A stretch of 64,000 bases of DNA, taken from contig MU859216.1 of the NCBI GenBank assembly GCA_033297205.1, positions 1 to 64,000 of the forward strand. The letters are read 5' to 3'. Of this stretch, positions 42,158-54,899 are shown piece after piece (position 1 is the stretch's first letter; each line of letters begins with the position of its first letter). The notes under the pieces were generated by a model. That model did no database searches. It was not told the origin of the DNA and saw only the letters and a list, made by a program, of their open reading frames with translations. Position numbers and translations under genes: made by a program. The stretch is from Pseudoneurospora amorphoporcata (lineage: Eukaryota > Ascomycota > Sordariomycetes > Sordariales > Sordariaceae).

Positions 42158-43364
42158 CTACCGCTGCGGCACCACGGGCGTAGGCGGCATATTCCGAATC
42201 TGCTTGATCAAAAACTCCCTCTCGTCAATAAACTGCTCATCGTCGGTCCTGTCCTCCAAAAAGTGGCTCAGGAAATGCAGCAGCTTCTCCCTGTTCATCA
42301 GCAGGATCTTTTGCACGGCGACGCTCTTGTGGGGGTTCGCGACAAACACCTTGAAGACGTGGAACCCTTCGTACTGGACCATCTTGCGGTCGTCCCGCAG
42401 CAGGTTCATGCAGATCTTGAGGTGCTCGCCGCGGTCGACGTAGGCGGTCATGACGTTGTAGTTGGAGCGGTCGAGCAGGATCTCGCCCAGGAGCTTGATG
42501 GACTGCCGCTTGGTCACGTACGAGGTCGACTGGATCAGGACCGTGTTGTACTTGAGGAAGAAGAGGTCGAAGTTGGTGGAGAGGTAGTGCGGGATCAGGT
42601 CTTTGTGTTTTGTTAGGAGTTCCTGTTGACAGTTCTGTTAGTACCAGTTGTCGAGAGAGAAAAAGAGAGAGAGAAAGGCTGAGGGGAGTCAAGACAGAAA
42701 CACACACCCGAAAAGTAGTAAACGCATCAGCCGCCACTTCAAACGAGCCCCTATCAATCCACTCAAAAAAGGACCAGAATATGCCCGTGCCGCTCTGCTT
42801 CCTGTTCCTATCAATCGCCGCGACGCCCCTCGCACTGGACCCTTCCTCGTCGCCGTCGTCGTAGAGAATCACGGCCGTGGCGGCCTCGCTGGTCTTGATG
42901 AGCTCTTTCAGAACGGTGCCCGCGTGCTGGGCGCTTTCCTTGTGGTCGTAGCCCTTGCACAGCTCGATCAGGACCTGGGGGCGTCGTTCGACCACGTAGG
43001 CGAGGGCGAGCGGGTCGGCGCGCGTCGGGGGCGCGTTGGGCGGGCGGAAGCGGAAGACGTAGGAGAAGATGACTTGGGTGTCTTTGCGCGAGTCGAAGGG
43101 CAGGCGGTAGAGGTTGATGGCCAGCAGGTAGAGGAGGTCTTCTTCGATCATGCCGGTGACTAGCTGGTATTGTTGCTCGGGGGAGGCTTCTTGTTCGGTG
43201 GTCCCTTGGAGTAGCTGTTTCATTTGCGACAGCACCTTGGCTAGCTCCTCGACCTTTGCGGCGCCGCCCTGGGGACCCTCGAGCTTGACGACATGTTCGC
43301 GGGCTTGTCGGGGCAGATCGCTGACATTGGTTCTTGTCCTTGCTCTGCCAAAGAGGAACGACAT
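42158..43364 (-). CDS. hym1: MO25/HYM1-family scaffold protein
   Basis: Exons 42708-43364 and 42158-42622, 85-bp intron (GTGTGT donor, TACTAAC branch, CAACAG acceptor), phase 0, 373 residues. Begins MSFLFGRARTRTNVSDLPRQ. Family landmarks: RPQVLIELCKGYDHKESAQH, GTVLKELIK, FWSFFEWIDRGSFEVAADAF, YVTKRQSIKLLGEILLDRSN, RDDRKMVQYEGFHVFKVFVA, NPHKSVAVQKILLMNREKLL, and the C-terminal FIDEREFLIKQIRNM. MO25 is an armadillo-like scaffold that activates GCK/NDR kinases. In fungi HYM1 (hymA of Aspergillus) supports the RAM/COT1 pathway for polar growth, septation and conidiophore development (known for the family). The gene is divergent from the IleRS gene across ~950 bp. Confidence 0.95.
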
Positions 43365-44316
43365 GTTTGTTGGGTCTGATGTTCGGGATGAGTAGCTATG
43401 GTATGGTGGAGGTCAAAGCGGTGTCGGTGCGTTGTCCAAGCGTCGGAAAAGTCAACAGTCGTGCAATTGTCGCGACAACGAATGGAAGTGGTCAACAAGG
43501 TGCGACTCGGTCTGGGAGGGCTGGCCAGTGATAATTGTTAAGGCAAGACGCTGCAGTCCAATGCATGTGTGTTTGTTAGATTGGGACCTCGGGTCAACTT
43601 GTCCGGGGGTCATCATACATTCTTTTGATGCCTTTTTCTGTATGGCAATGATCTAGTCAATCTTGAGTATGCTTGGTTAGACACTACTAGCACGGTAATC
43701 ACTTCCAATAACTCATATCGAAATGTCTTTTTGGCGTTGATTACAGGCTCAAAAGGGTGTTGGTTAGAGTATCCAGCTAACAGACAAACAGCAATGGACT
43801 GCAGAACGCCTGGACGCAGGGGAACAGGAACGATGTGCTTATCAGCAGGATGTACCAGTGTTAGTAAGGACTTGGTCTCTCGCCGTTCCTCCAACTAGAT
43901 AAGAGGTACACAATATCTCAACAACACCAACCCCGCATACCGGGTGTTACCCCTCTGTTTTATCGGATTGCCCCCCCACCAATCCGCAGCGGCCGGTCGG
44001 TCGCATTGTTCTGGAATCTTTGGTTGACTTTCTGTTCCTGCGCCGCAAAGAAAACGAGTCACACTCTTTGCCCATTTTCTTCCACCATCGCGGCGACAGG
44101 AACGTACACAGAGGTGAGTCAGGTTGTTGATACGATCCCTACACCCCTTTTTTTGTCTGTGTCTATCTGTTTGCGACTCTATAGCGCATATTGACAATTC
44201 CAAAAAAAAAACTCTTTTATCCCCTTGTTTTTCTCGGTCTCAACACCAAAGAAATCATCACCAACTAACTCTCGACATATCTCGCGCAGGCCAACTCTCA
44301 ACGTCCGCCGCCCACT
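43365..44316. promoter_or_regulatory. Divergent promoter region of HYM1 and IleRS
   Basis: No gene supported. Right part holds the IleRS leader with a probable 5'-UTR intron, 44114-44289 (GTGAGT donor after ACACAGAG, ACTAACTC branch, CGCGCAG acceptor), 27 bases before the start codon. A 93-codon minus frame at 43613-43894 is not convincing. Confidence 0.6.
44114..44289 (+). other. Probable 5'-UTR intron of IleRS
   Basis: GTGAGTCAGG donor, CAACTAACTC branch region, TCGCGCAG acceptor. Length 176 bp. The spliced leader would join ACACAGAG to GCCAACTC and reach the ATG at 44317 with no upstream ATG in the second leader exon. Confidence 0.6.
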
Positions 44317-47300
44317 ATGTCGATCGATTTCCCCAAGGAAGAGGAAAACACCATCGAGAGATGGCGCGAGATCAAGGCCTTTGAGACCCAGGTCGAGCTG
44401 TCCAAGGGCAACCCTCTCTACACCTTCTACGATGGCCCTCCCTTCGCGACCGGCCTCCCCCACTACGGCCACTTGCTGGCCTCCACCATCAAGGACATCA
44501 TCCCCCGCTACTGGTCCATGAAGGGCTTCCACGTCGAGCGCCGCTTCGGCTGGGACACCCACGGCCTGCCCATCGAGCACGAGATCGACAAGAAACTGGG
44601 CATCTCGGGCAAGGCCGCCGTCATGGACATGGGCCTCGAAAAGTACAACGCCGAGTGCCGGTCCATCGTCATGCGGTACCGTGAGGAGTGGCGCCACACG
44701 GTCGAGCGTCTCGGCCGCTGGATCGACTTCGACAACGACTACAAGACCATGGACCCGACCTTCATGGAGTCCGAGTGGTGGGTCTTCAAGCAGCTCTTCG
44801 ACAAGGGCCAGGTCTACCGTGGCTACCGCGTCATGCCCTACTCGACCGCCCTCACCACCGCCCTCTCCAACTTCGAGGCCAACCAGAACTACCAGGACGT
44901 CACCGATCCCGCCGTCGTCGTCGCCTTCCCCTTGATCGAGGACCCTAACACCTGCCTCCTGGCCTGGACCACCACGCCATGGACCCTGCCCTCCCACACC
45001 GGCCTGGCCGCCCACCCCGACTTCGAATACGTCAAGATCGCCGATGAGAAGACCGGAAAGAACTACATCCTCCTCGAGAAGCTCCTGACGACCCTCTACA
45101 AGGACCCCAAGAAGGCCAAGTTCAAGGTGCTCGACAAGATCAAGGGCAAGGACATGCTCGGCTGGAAGTACGAGCCCCCCTTCAACTACTTCTACGACGA
45201 GTACAAGGACGTCGCCTTCAAGGTCCTCAACGCTACCTACGTCACCGACGACAGCGGTACCGGTATCGTCCACCAGGCCCCCGCCTTCGGTGAGGACGAT
45301 TACAACGTGGCCGTCGAGGCTGGTATCGTCACCGAGAAGCGTCCTCCTCCCGACCCGGTCACCGAGACTGGTCACTACACTGACCGTGTCTCCGACTTCG
45401 CCGGTATGCAGGTCAAGGAGGCCGACAAGCACATCATCAAGCACCTCAAGAACGCCGGCAAGCTCGTCGTCGAGTCCCAGCTCAAGCATTCGTACCCCAT
45501 GTGCTACCGCTCCGACAAGCCCCTCATCTACAAGGCCGTCCCCTCGTGGTTCATCCGCATCCCCGACATCATCCCCCAGATGTTGAAGAACATTGAGGGC
45601 TCCCACTGGGTCCCGTCCTTCGTCAAGGAGAAGCGTTTCGCCAGCTGGATCGCCAACGCCCGCGACTGGAACGTCTCCCGTAACAGGTACTGGGGTACTC
45701 CCATCCCTCTGTGGATGAGCGACGACGGCGAGGAGATTGTCTGCATCGGCAGCATCGAGGAGCTCAAGGAGCTTTCCGGCTACGAGGGCGACATCACCGA
45801 TCTCCACCGTGACAAGATCGACCACATCACCATCCCCAGCAAGCAGGGCAAGGGTGTCCTCAAGCGTGTCGAGGAGGTCTTTGACTGCTGGTTCGAGTCT
45901 GGTTCCATGCCCTACGCCTCCCAGCACTACCCCTTCGAAAACGTCGAGAAGTTCGAGAAGTCCTTCCCCGGTGATTTCATTGCCGAGGGTCTCGACCAGA
46001 CCCGCGGTTGGTTCTACACCCTTCTTGTCTTGGGTACCCACCTCTTTGGTGTCTCTCCCTTCAAGAACTGCGTCGTCAACGGTATCGTCCTTGCTGAGGA
46101 TGGCAAGAAGATGTCCAAGCGTCTCAAGAACTACCCCGACCCTACCCTTGTCATGACCAAGTACGGTTCCGATGCCCTCCGTCTCTACCTCATCAACTCT
46201 CCTGTTGTGCGTGCTGAGCCCCTCCGCTTCAAGGAGGCCGGTGTCAAGGAGGTCGTTGCCAAGGTTCTCCTTCCTCTGTGGAACTCTTACAAGTTCTTTG
46301 AGGGCCAGGTTGCTCTCCTCAAGAAGGTTGAGAACGTCGATTACATGTTTGACCCCGAGATGGAGTCTTCCAACGAGAATGTCATGGACAAGTGGATTCT
46401 TGCTTCGTGCCAGTCTCTGCTTGAGTTTGTCAACGAGGAGATGAAGGGTATGTCTTTTTTTTCGTCTTCTGCTAAAATCCATGCTAACAAATGTCAGGTT
46501 ACCGCCTTTACACCGTCGTCCCTCGCCTTCTCGAGCTCATCGACAACACCACCAACTGGTACATTCGCTTCAACCGCAAGCGTCTCAAGGGCGAGAACGG
46601 TCTCAACGACACCCTCCACGCTCTCAATACCCTCTTCGAGGTCCTCTTCACCCTCTGCCGCGGCCTCGCCCCCTTCACCCCCTTCCTCACCGATACCATC
46701 TACCTCAAGCTCCTCCCGCACATTCCCAAGGAGCTCCAGGCCAAGGATCCCCGCTCTGTGCATTTCCTCCCCTTCCCCGAGGTCCGCAAGGAGCTCTACA
46801 ACCCCGACGTCGAGCGCCGCGTACAGCGCATGCAAAAGGTCATTGAGCTCGCCCGCTACTCGCGCGAGAAGCGCTCCGTCGGCCTCAAGCAGCCGCTCAA
46901 GACCCTCGTCGTCATCCACCACGACGAGCAGTACTTGGCCGACATCGAGTCGCTCAAGGGCTACATCACCGAGGAGCTCAACGTGCGCGATCTCGTGCTC
47001 ACCTCGGACGAAGCCAAGCATGGCGTGCAATATTCCGTCTCGGCCGACTGGCCCGTTCTCGGCAAGAAGCTCAAGAAGGACATGGGCCGCGTCAAGAAGG
47101 CTTTGCCCTCGGTCACCTCGGACGAAGTCCAGGGCTACGTCCAAACGGGTAAGCTCGTGGTCGACGGCATCACGCTCGAGGCCGGCGACCTGGTCGTCAA
47201 GCGCGGCCTCAAGGAGGACGACTCGTCTAAGAACCTCGAGACCAACACCGATAACGACGTGCTCACCATTTTGGACGCGGAGATCTACCCCGGCTTGGCC

Positions 47301-47606
47301 GAGGAGGGCCTCGCTCGCGAGATCATTAATCGTGTGCAGAGACTGCGCAAGAAGGCCGGTCTTCAGCCCACGGACGATATCAAGATGGAGTACAAGGTCA
47401 CGGCCGACCCGGAGGAGACGGGCATCGAGAAGGTGTTTGATACGCAGATGGGCATGATTGAGAAGGCGCTCAGGAGGCCGTTGGATAAACATGAGGTTAC
47501 GCATATTGAGGGCAAGATTCCGGACGAGAAGGAGGAGGGGATCATTATGGAGGAGGAGCAGGAGGTTGGCAAGGCGACGTTTTTGTTGAGGTTGTTGAAG
47601 CTTTAG
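44317..47606 (+). CDS. ils1: Isoleucyl-tRNA synthetase, cytosolic
   Basis: Exons 44317-46447 and 46498-47606 around a 50-bp intron (GTATGT donor, GCTAACA branch, TGTCAG acceptor; phase 1), 1079 residues. Class I enzyme charging tRNA-Ile. FDGP-type entry YDGPPFATGLPHYGH holds the HIGH motif (HYGH, 49-52). RRFGWDTHGLPIEHEIDKKL follows, then the editing domain (LAWTTTPWTLPSHTGLAAHP; GTGIVHQAPAFGEDDY), CWFESGSMPYASQHYP, and the KMSKS loop as GKKMSKRLKNYPDP near residue 600. After the intron comes the anticodon-binding region (YRLYTVVPRLLELIDNTTNW). The absence of a targeting peptide and similarity to yeast Ils1 indicate the cytosolic form. Codon use is very strongly C-ending, as expected for a highly expressed gene; this also opens long antisense shadow frames. 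Confidence 0.97.
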
Positions 47607-47919
47607 ACTTTGACCATGAATGGTATGAAAAGGGCTTGGGAGAGGGAGAGAAGTAGATGTGGGAAAAAGTTTTAGAAAGAAAGAAAGCGAGTCGAAATAT
47701 GTGTGGGATGATGAAATGTTTCAAAAAAGATTTTCCTGTTACCTAGTTGAATGTCCTATGCTCATGGATGTGGATGATGCGTGATGGCTGGCCTACAAGC
47801 CCCAAAGGAGTACCATCAGATGTAGACGGTAGACAAACTATGATATTATGTATATACTGTTATCTTTATTTGTCTTCTGTGTAGGTACAGTTACACATCG
47901 ACTGGTCTAAGTATGTGGT
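47607..47919. other. Convergent 3' regions
   Basis: Short tail-to-tail interval between IleRS and the NDUFAF8-like gene. No gene. Confidence 0.7.
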
Positions 47920-47977
47920 CTAGACCTTCTTAGCTGCCAACTGTGTGTGGTGTGTGTGTGACATGTGTTAGCTTTTC

Positions 47978-48010
<33 letters not shown>

Positions 48011-48383
48011 CAAGCAAAAGCTGAGTGAGTGCCAAAGTTACTCTAGAGAGACATACATACCAAGTAACAATTCTTCAAGCGCAAAAACTCGTTGGCGCAC
48101 AAGTCTTTGTGCACAGAGTTGTAATCGGCTAGGATGCATTTGCCGTAGGCGGCCGACTGTGAGGTTGGTTGGTTCATATGAGTTTTGTGTAAGGGAGGGG
48201 GAAGTCATGATTCGTGAGGGAGGGGTGACAGTTGGGACGGAGACGGGACTTGGTTGCTGGCTGGCTGGGAATAGCTTCTGTTAAGTGACTTTGACTTACC
48301 TCGGCAGAGCACTTGGACACTGCGGAAGCGAACCGCTGGATTGGGCGGACGGTGGAGGAGGTGGTGGCTTTGGGGGGTTGCAT
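47920..48383 (-). CDS. NDUFAF8-like complex I assembly factor, three small exons
   Basis: Exons 48300-48383 (28 codons), 48061-48156 (32 codons) and 47920-47940 (6 codons plus stop), all phase 0. Donors are GTAAGT and GTATGT; acceptors are CTCACAG and ACACACAG, the latter with a GCTAACAC branch. The product is 66 residues. Residues 24-34 read KCSAESAAYGK before the second Cys; later KDLCANEFLRLKNCYLLAAK. This gives twin CX9C motifs, as in human NDUFAF8 (C17orf89), whose AAYGRC, KDFCAREF and AAAKK segments match. Family members are small mitochondrial intermembrane-space/inner-membrane factors that act with NDUFAF5 in complex I assembly. The second intron contains a 30-T tract (47981-48010). 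Confidence 0.85.
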
Positions 48384-49414
48384 AATGGGCTAGGTACTTT
48401 GGAGTTTCGGATTGTACTGTGATCCTACCGAGGAGAGCTGGCCGTTCTGTTCTGGTCTGTTCTTGATGTGAGAGTTGATAGTAGCGTCGTGGAGGAAAGG
48501 CGATGAATGCTCGTGACGTTGGCGTCTTCATTTTGTCGTCGTTAGGTAATTGTTAGACAAGTACCTCACTTCAGGTTGAGGGGGCTGCAAGGCTGAGGTT
48601 CCCCTTCATCTGATGTGGTGTTGATGCGCTAGGTACTGTGTAGCTTGCCTCTGGACCGATTTAGCAGCGGCGCGCGAAGCAGTGCGTCTAGTCTAATTGA
48701 TACTTGGGTAACAATTACAGAAGTAAAATGAGGGGGTATTGTTAAGGTAGTATAATCACAGCCTGCACCTCACCTCCTGTTCACCAACGCTCTGCCTTCC
48801 CGTCCAGCAGGTTGCGCACGCGTCTCAATCGCATTGAGCTCAGGTTCCCGCTCCGCACTGCACGCAGTGAGTGGTTAGTTGCCCACCCGTTGCCCGTCCA
48901 GCGGTCGCATCTCACAGTCCCGTCGTGTTTGTCTCCTCCATCCACATAAGGTAATCTCTTTCCATGGCTCTTTTTGCTGCACGGCATCCATTTGCATCAC
49001 CAACTCTCCACGCTCCGACGTCTCCCGCTCGCTTGCTTCGACGGGAAGAAGCAGCAATTGCTAAACCCTCGATCATCCTCCCGCGACCGTCCACTCGGCA
49101 GCTTTTGCGCAATTTGCTAGTCTAGTCGAAACCTCGGACCTCGCAGATAAAACGATAAACAAACCTTTGTGTCGGGCGATCGAAGGAGACAAGGTGGAAT
49201 TGCGACACTGCCCGACGCCCTATCTACCTACCTACCTACGTCCTACACGTCCTATAAACCTAGCAGCAGACTACTAGGTACATTCTGCAAATCGCAAAGA
49301 AACAAAACCAACAACCACAACAGCCACCCACGAGGGCGCACCACCGTGCTTTGATCAGTACTCGGGGGTTACCATTTCCATAGTCATGCCTTCGAGGTGG
49401 CGGCGCCCTCTCAC
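48384..49414. other. Divergent upstream region of NDUFAF8-like and Sfi1 genes
   Basis: No gene supported; contains CTACCTACCTACCTACG near 49225. Minus-strand frames here have no features. Confidence 0.6.
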
Positions 49415-52400
49415 ATGCCGCCTCCATCCTCTCTGCCCCTCCACCACCGAGATGGCAGGGCCGGGTTATCCTCTTTGCGACAACCTCAAGGTGCCAATAT
49501 CAACACCAACAATGCCGGCCCCAACAACCCCAACGCCCACAGCAATGAGCCGTACTACTCTAATCAAGGTGCGCTTTACCCTCCTCCCCTACATACTGGC
49601 CTTCTAGTCTAGTCTTAGGCTATGCTAACCCCCAACCCAAAACACAGACATCGAGCTCCTCCACGAAATCGTCACCCTCGCCGAGTCCATCCTCCCTTCC
49701 CTACCCGAGCGCGACCGCTTGCCGACCAACGCCCTCTTCCAAGCCGCCGAACAGATCCTCCCCGCCCACGGCTACCCAGATCCCGACCAGGCGCCCTCGC
49801 ATATCACGCGGCTTATCTTTAAGATTGGGGGCCAGCGATGCGCGCCCAACTCGAGAGGGGAGACGTCACTGCTGGATCGGTTTCGAACCGTCTTAGCGGG
49901 CATGGGCATCATGTTGGAGTATGTGCCTAGTAGTCCGTTGGGGGGGAGTCGGGAGCAGTCGCCTGCCGGAGCTGTGACTGAAGCAAGAAGGAGGCTGGCG
50001 GCAGCGGATCGGTCCAGGTCGAGGAGCGTTTCCGTGTCGGGCAGGTCGCCGGCCGGGTTCTCGTCGGTTTTTAGTGAAGATGAGGACGACGTGACGGGCG
50101 GCGAACTGGATATCAAGTTGCGGCGGCTGCTGCCCAAGAGAAGACACAGTTCCGTTTCGAGACCGCTTGCGCTTGGAGGACTACCGATTCGGTCAAGGGC
50201 GCGGTCGGCGAGTTTCACGGATCCGAACGCCTTGCCGGGGGATGGCCTTGGGAACGAGAGGGCTAGGAAATTGGAAGCACTGGCGCAACAGCGGGAACAG
50301 CAGCAACGAGACAGGGAGCAGCTGTTGAACCGAAGGGGAAGGTCACCGGAGAAAGGCCAGGGGAGAAAAAGTCAATTGGCTTCAAGGTCCAAGAGCTCGA
50401 TGCGAGGGGAATACGGCGATGATGGTCGACCTTTCCAACCGCACAACCCCGTACTGGACAAGGTCAGACACATCCCTCGTGTATTCGGGGCACCGCACCA
50501 CTATGACAATGCCGCCGAGGTTGCCGCCGGCGCTTTACCCGCATACGCCAGACCAAACAAAGAACGACCCCGTCCCATGTCCTTCTCCTCAGTAGGCGAA
50601 ACCGACCTCAACCACAAATCCCCTCGAACCGATTTCTCCCAACTCGATCGCGCAACCAGCGACACCACCGTCAACACCAAAGACGAGCCCCTTCTGCCTA
50701 GCAGTCACCAACACCATGCCTTTACGCGCCCCCCACCCTCTGACCCCGAATACCAAGAAGCAAAAGTGCGCATGTTCCGAACCGAAGACGACGTCTCGCT
50801 ACTTCGCGACGCCTTCACATCCTGGCACGACCACTTCAACCGCCACCAGCGCGACCACGGCCACCTGCTTTCCCTCGCGACGCAAATCGACGACCAAGAC
50901 ATCAAGACCGAAGTCCTGGAGATATGGCGCGAGGAAGCGGTGGCTGTTGTCCAAGAGCGCGAGCGCCGCGAGGCCGAAGCCGAGTACGAGGCGTGGGTCG
51001 ACAAGATGGAGCGGCGCGCTACGAGGGTGTACGAGGTTTTCACGATACAAAACATGCTGAATTTCTGGCAGGATCAAGCGCGCGAGGAGCTGGACCGGAC
51101 CGCGGTCGCGAGACGGCATTTGGTCAGGAAAAGAGCGTTTGATGCCTGGAGGGCGCAGCATATCCAGGATGAGACCAAGGCGAGGAACTTTGTGCTTATT
51201 CATGCGCTGCAAAGGTGGACGGCCGTGGCGCTACATCAGGAAGTGAGAAGGAACGTAGCCGAGCAGACGGAGGAGAGGGAGACGATCAGGGACGGGGTGA
51301 TGCATTGGTATCGGCTGCAAAAGGGGAGGGTGGCGGACGATTTTGCCGTGTTCAAGGCGATGAAGGGCGGTTTGGACCATTGGTTTACGAGGACCAAGGA
51401 GATGCAGGATGATCACGAGGTGGCCATTGCCCTGGATGAGAGACTCCTTCTCGACGAGGCGGTTAATATCTGGCAAGAAGAGGCCGAGGATCTCAGGTAC
51501 ACCGGGCACGAGTGCAGAGTGCACAAGCTTACGCGGGACTGTCAGGCTATTCTGGCGAGTTGGCACGAGCAGAGTCGGCTGTTGCGAACACTTGGCAAGT
51601 TTCGCGCGGCTGACGAGCGCACGCTCAAGTGGAACTGTCTCGAACACTGGCGGGCAGAAGCCGAGTACGCCCGCCGAGACGGCCAGCTGGCTGACGCTGT
51701 GCTGCTTCTCAATCCCGTGGACACGTGGAGGTTGGAGCTGAAGCTCAAGTTATGGAATATCCGCGAAGACGAGGAAACACTCGAAGACACGTTAACTCAT
51801 TGGTTCCTTGAGCAGCGTCTGGCCTTGTTCCAGCACCATGCCGCTTCCACTAGCAAAAAATCCGTCCTTTCGACGTGGCTCTCCGCCACCGAGACCTCCG
51901 TTTCCATCCGCCAACACTCCGAGTCTGAAGCCGACTACATGTACTCGGACGACCTCACCTCTCAGTGTCTGACAGTCTGGTTCAACGCGTCCAACGCCAT
52001 CTTTACCCCGCGCCACAACGCCAACCTCATCTGCCTCTACCGCACCACCAAGCCGTGCCTAGACCGATGGCGCGAAGCCCTCGTCTCCTCCATCACCCGC
52101 AACACCTACTACCTCCGCAAGGCTTCCAAACAATCCAAGCGTTTCACTATCGCCTCCGTCTTGGACCGCTGGCCTTTTCTAGCCGAACAAGCCCGTCGCG
52201 AAAGGATGATGACATCCCTACGCTCCTTCCGCCGCTCCTACAAGATCTCGCTCGCTCAGTCGTGTCTAAACACGTGGTTCAACGCCCTGCTGGAGTCCGA
52301 CGACTTGGCCTCTGACGCCGACTCTTTGCATCTGCATCACAACCACTCGGACCTTTACGAAACCCTCTCCTACTGGACAACAATATCGAGTCGGGCGCAA

Positions 52401-54002
52401 GAGATAAGAGATATTGCCGCCGACGCCGAGCTGGAGGGCTATCTAGAGAACTGGATGGATAGCGCGGCGGAGATGAGAGAAGCGGAGATGGATGCCCAAG
52501 AATGGGAAGCCGAGGGGACGATGAAGAATTGTTTGCAGAGGTGGGAGCACGAAGCGCTGCATTTGGTTGCTAAGAGGAATGCGGTGAAGGCGCTGAGGGA
52601 GAGGGAAGAGCGGAGGATGGCGGTGGGGGTGTTGGAGGGGTGGTGGGCGGTTGTTAATCCCGGGGCTGTTAGAGAACGGGGGATGGGCATGGGAGAGTTT
52701 AGCATGCTTGATCCGCCCATGTCTACGCTGTTGAGTTCGAGGAGGAGTGTGATGAGGCAGATGGGGCGGTATCGGGATCGCGAAAGGGGAAGTGATACGA
52801 CGGCAAACTTTGGCAATAGTGTAAGCCAGTGGTTTGTAAATTCGGAGCTTCCACCCGAACCGGCACGCGAGCGGGATAGGTCGACGTTTCTCTTTCCCCC
52901 AGCAGCAGCACCGAGTCGACAATCGGTCCAGCAGCTTCCTATACGATCTGCTCCCCCATTAGCATCAGCATCAGCATTATCAGCTGCCCAACAACCGCAG
53001 CCGCCAAAAGCACCAAAGGGTTATCAACCCTACCACCCCAACCCAGACCCCCAGACTACTTCCTACTCCCGCCCAGCGAGTCGCACAGCAAGCCGGCCAG
53101 CTAGTAGACTCGCGGCTCCCACAATACCAGAAACGCCTATCGTTTCAGTTCCCGTCCAACAACCCACAGGCCGAAGCTCGGATATGCGTCCGACGAATCT
53201 TTCTGCTCGGCTGGTTAACGCTAGGAACAACCCTTCGAGCTCGTCGTTTCGGGCCAGTCAGACTTTAGCGGCCGAGGTTAGCAATTTAGGTCCTATGGAC
53301 TTTGATGATGATGACGAGGAGGGGTCTTTTCTTCCTGATCTGGACGTCAACGATCCAGGGTTTATGAGCACGCCCAGTAGAGTTAGGCGGGCGCCGCCTT
53401 TGAGTCGTCACTCGCAGAGTCAACCTCCTGTCCATGCTACTACTGCTACTGCTGCTACTAGTGGGAATACTATCTTTGCCTCCCAACCGCAGTCGCAGTC
53501 GCAGTCGCAGTCGCAGTACGCTCCTCGCTCTCAGAGCCAGCACCAACAACAACAACAACCACCACCACCACCACCAGATGATCGCCCCTCAAGACCAGCA
53601 CGACCAGAACGACCAGAACGACGACCAGAAAGTTCATCAAGACAAGAAAGATTCAACGCCCGAAAATCCCTCTTTAACCGCCCTCTCGACCGTCCTTCAT
53701 CCACAGCTCCTTTCTCAGGTTATCCCCCCTTCTCCGGACCCCCAACAGCCCCTTCCACCTCCGTCTCCGTCGGCACCAGCACCCCCTCGGCGATCCTGGC
53801 CAGTCCAAGGGAGAGAGAGCTGAGGAGGGTTTACGCTGCTGCAGAACAACAACCGGGCATCAATAATACGTCTGGGATCCTCAGAGGGGGGAGGGAGTGG
53901 ACCGAACGAGAACGGGTAGACAACAACAACAACAACAACAACAACAGAGAGAGGGGGGTGGTGTTTTTCAGTGATATTAGGGAGGAGAGCGCGGAGGGTT
54001 GA
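49415..54002 (+). CDS. sfi1: Sfi1-family centrin-binding spindle pole body protein
   Basis: Exons 49415-49568 and 49648-54002 around a 79-bp intron (GTGCGC donor, GCTAACC branch, ACACAG acceptor; phase 1), 1502 residues. Exon 1 is disordered (MPPPSSLPLHHRDGRAGLSS). The conserved fungal N-terminal block follows (IELLHEIVTLAESILPSLPE and PSHITRLIFKIGG). Residues ~420-1020 carry many degenerate Sfi1 repeats with the AxxxWR/LxxWxxxxxx pattern (for example LRDAFTSWHDHF, RAFDAWRAQHIQDETKARNF, LIHALQRWTAVA, LKWNCLEHWRAEAEYARRDG, LSTWLSATE). In yeast, Sfi1 forms a long helix that binds centrin (Cdc31) at each repeat and organises the half-bridge for spindle pole duplication. The C-terminal ~450 residues are disordered with SQSQSQSQ, HQQQQQPPPPPP and NNNNNNN tracts; a few basic Arg-Pro repeats lie between them. 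Confidence 0.92.
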
Positions 54003-54450
54003 TTGATTTGGTGTTTTGTGTCTCTTCGGGGTCTTCGGGGTGGGGTGGGGTTGCTGAGACTGGTAGCTACGGTAGGTGTGGTAGGAGTGTTGAATGGATG
54101 TGGCATGTCTTTCGCAATCAATGTCCAGATGGATATACGTACGGTATTGAGTGTTGGATTGGATTGGATAGGAGGCTTTTAAGAAGCGGACAAAGGAACG
54201 AGAAAATAAGAAACAAGAAACAAGGAAGGAAACTTGGAAGCATGGCCTTGGCGTTGCTGGTCGGTTGTGAGGGCGGAAAGCGGAAAGCGGAAAGCGGAAA
54301 CGGGGGAAGGTGTTCAAAAGCATCGTGTATAGCTGTTGGTGTTGGTCTATATTCCAGGTGTTCGCGTTCCTCTTTGGTAGTTGGTTAGTTGGGTGGTTAG
54401 TTAGTTAGTTGGTAGTTTGTTGATTACCTAGCTGTAGTGTTGGTAGTACG

Positions 54451-54522
54451 GTACAGCAGGTACAGCAGGTACAGCAGGTACAGCAGGTACAGCAGGTACA
54501 GCAGGTACAGCAGGTACAGCAG
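54451..54522. repeat. (GTACAGCAG)8 minisatellite
   Basis: Eight perfect 9-bp units followed by a partial copy, in non-coding DNA 450 bp downstream of sfi1. Confidence 0.95.
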
Positions 54523-54899
54523 GTACTTACTCAGTCTACTACGTACGCATGCACGATACGTATGATACGTATGATGATATGGATATGATAGTTGGATAGT
54601 TGGATAGGCTACTACGTACGATATACCCTTGGGAAGAATAAACATTATAAATGGCGATGAATCACTACCTACCTCTACGCTTTCTATTTTAGTTCTAGCA
54701 GATCGGGATCCTAGAGGTAGATAGTCTACTTTGGGTTCTGCATACATACAACATCGATCGATGCATTGTGATAATAATCGCCCAGTCAGTGACTTAGTAT
54801 AGACAGTCCAATACTGGTTTATTTGTTAGCTCGAGAATTCTCGTCAACCTTCCTAGACGTTTTACATATCTAATCGATCCGTTTCCTTCCATATCAAAA

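Noticed and set aside
44179..46482. 767-codon open frame antisense to IleRS, and 46494-47504 antisense (336 codons)
   Set aside because: Shadow frames caused by extreme C-ending codon bias on the coding strand; Leu/Val/Gly/Asp-rich composition, no domains or splice sites.
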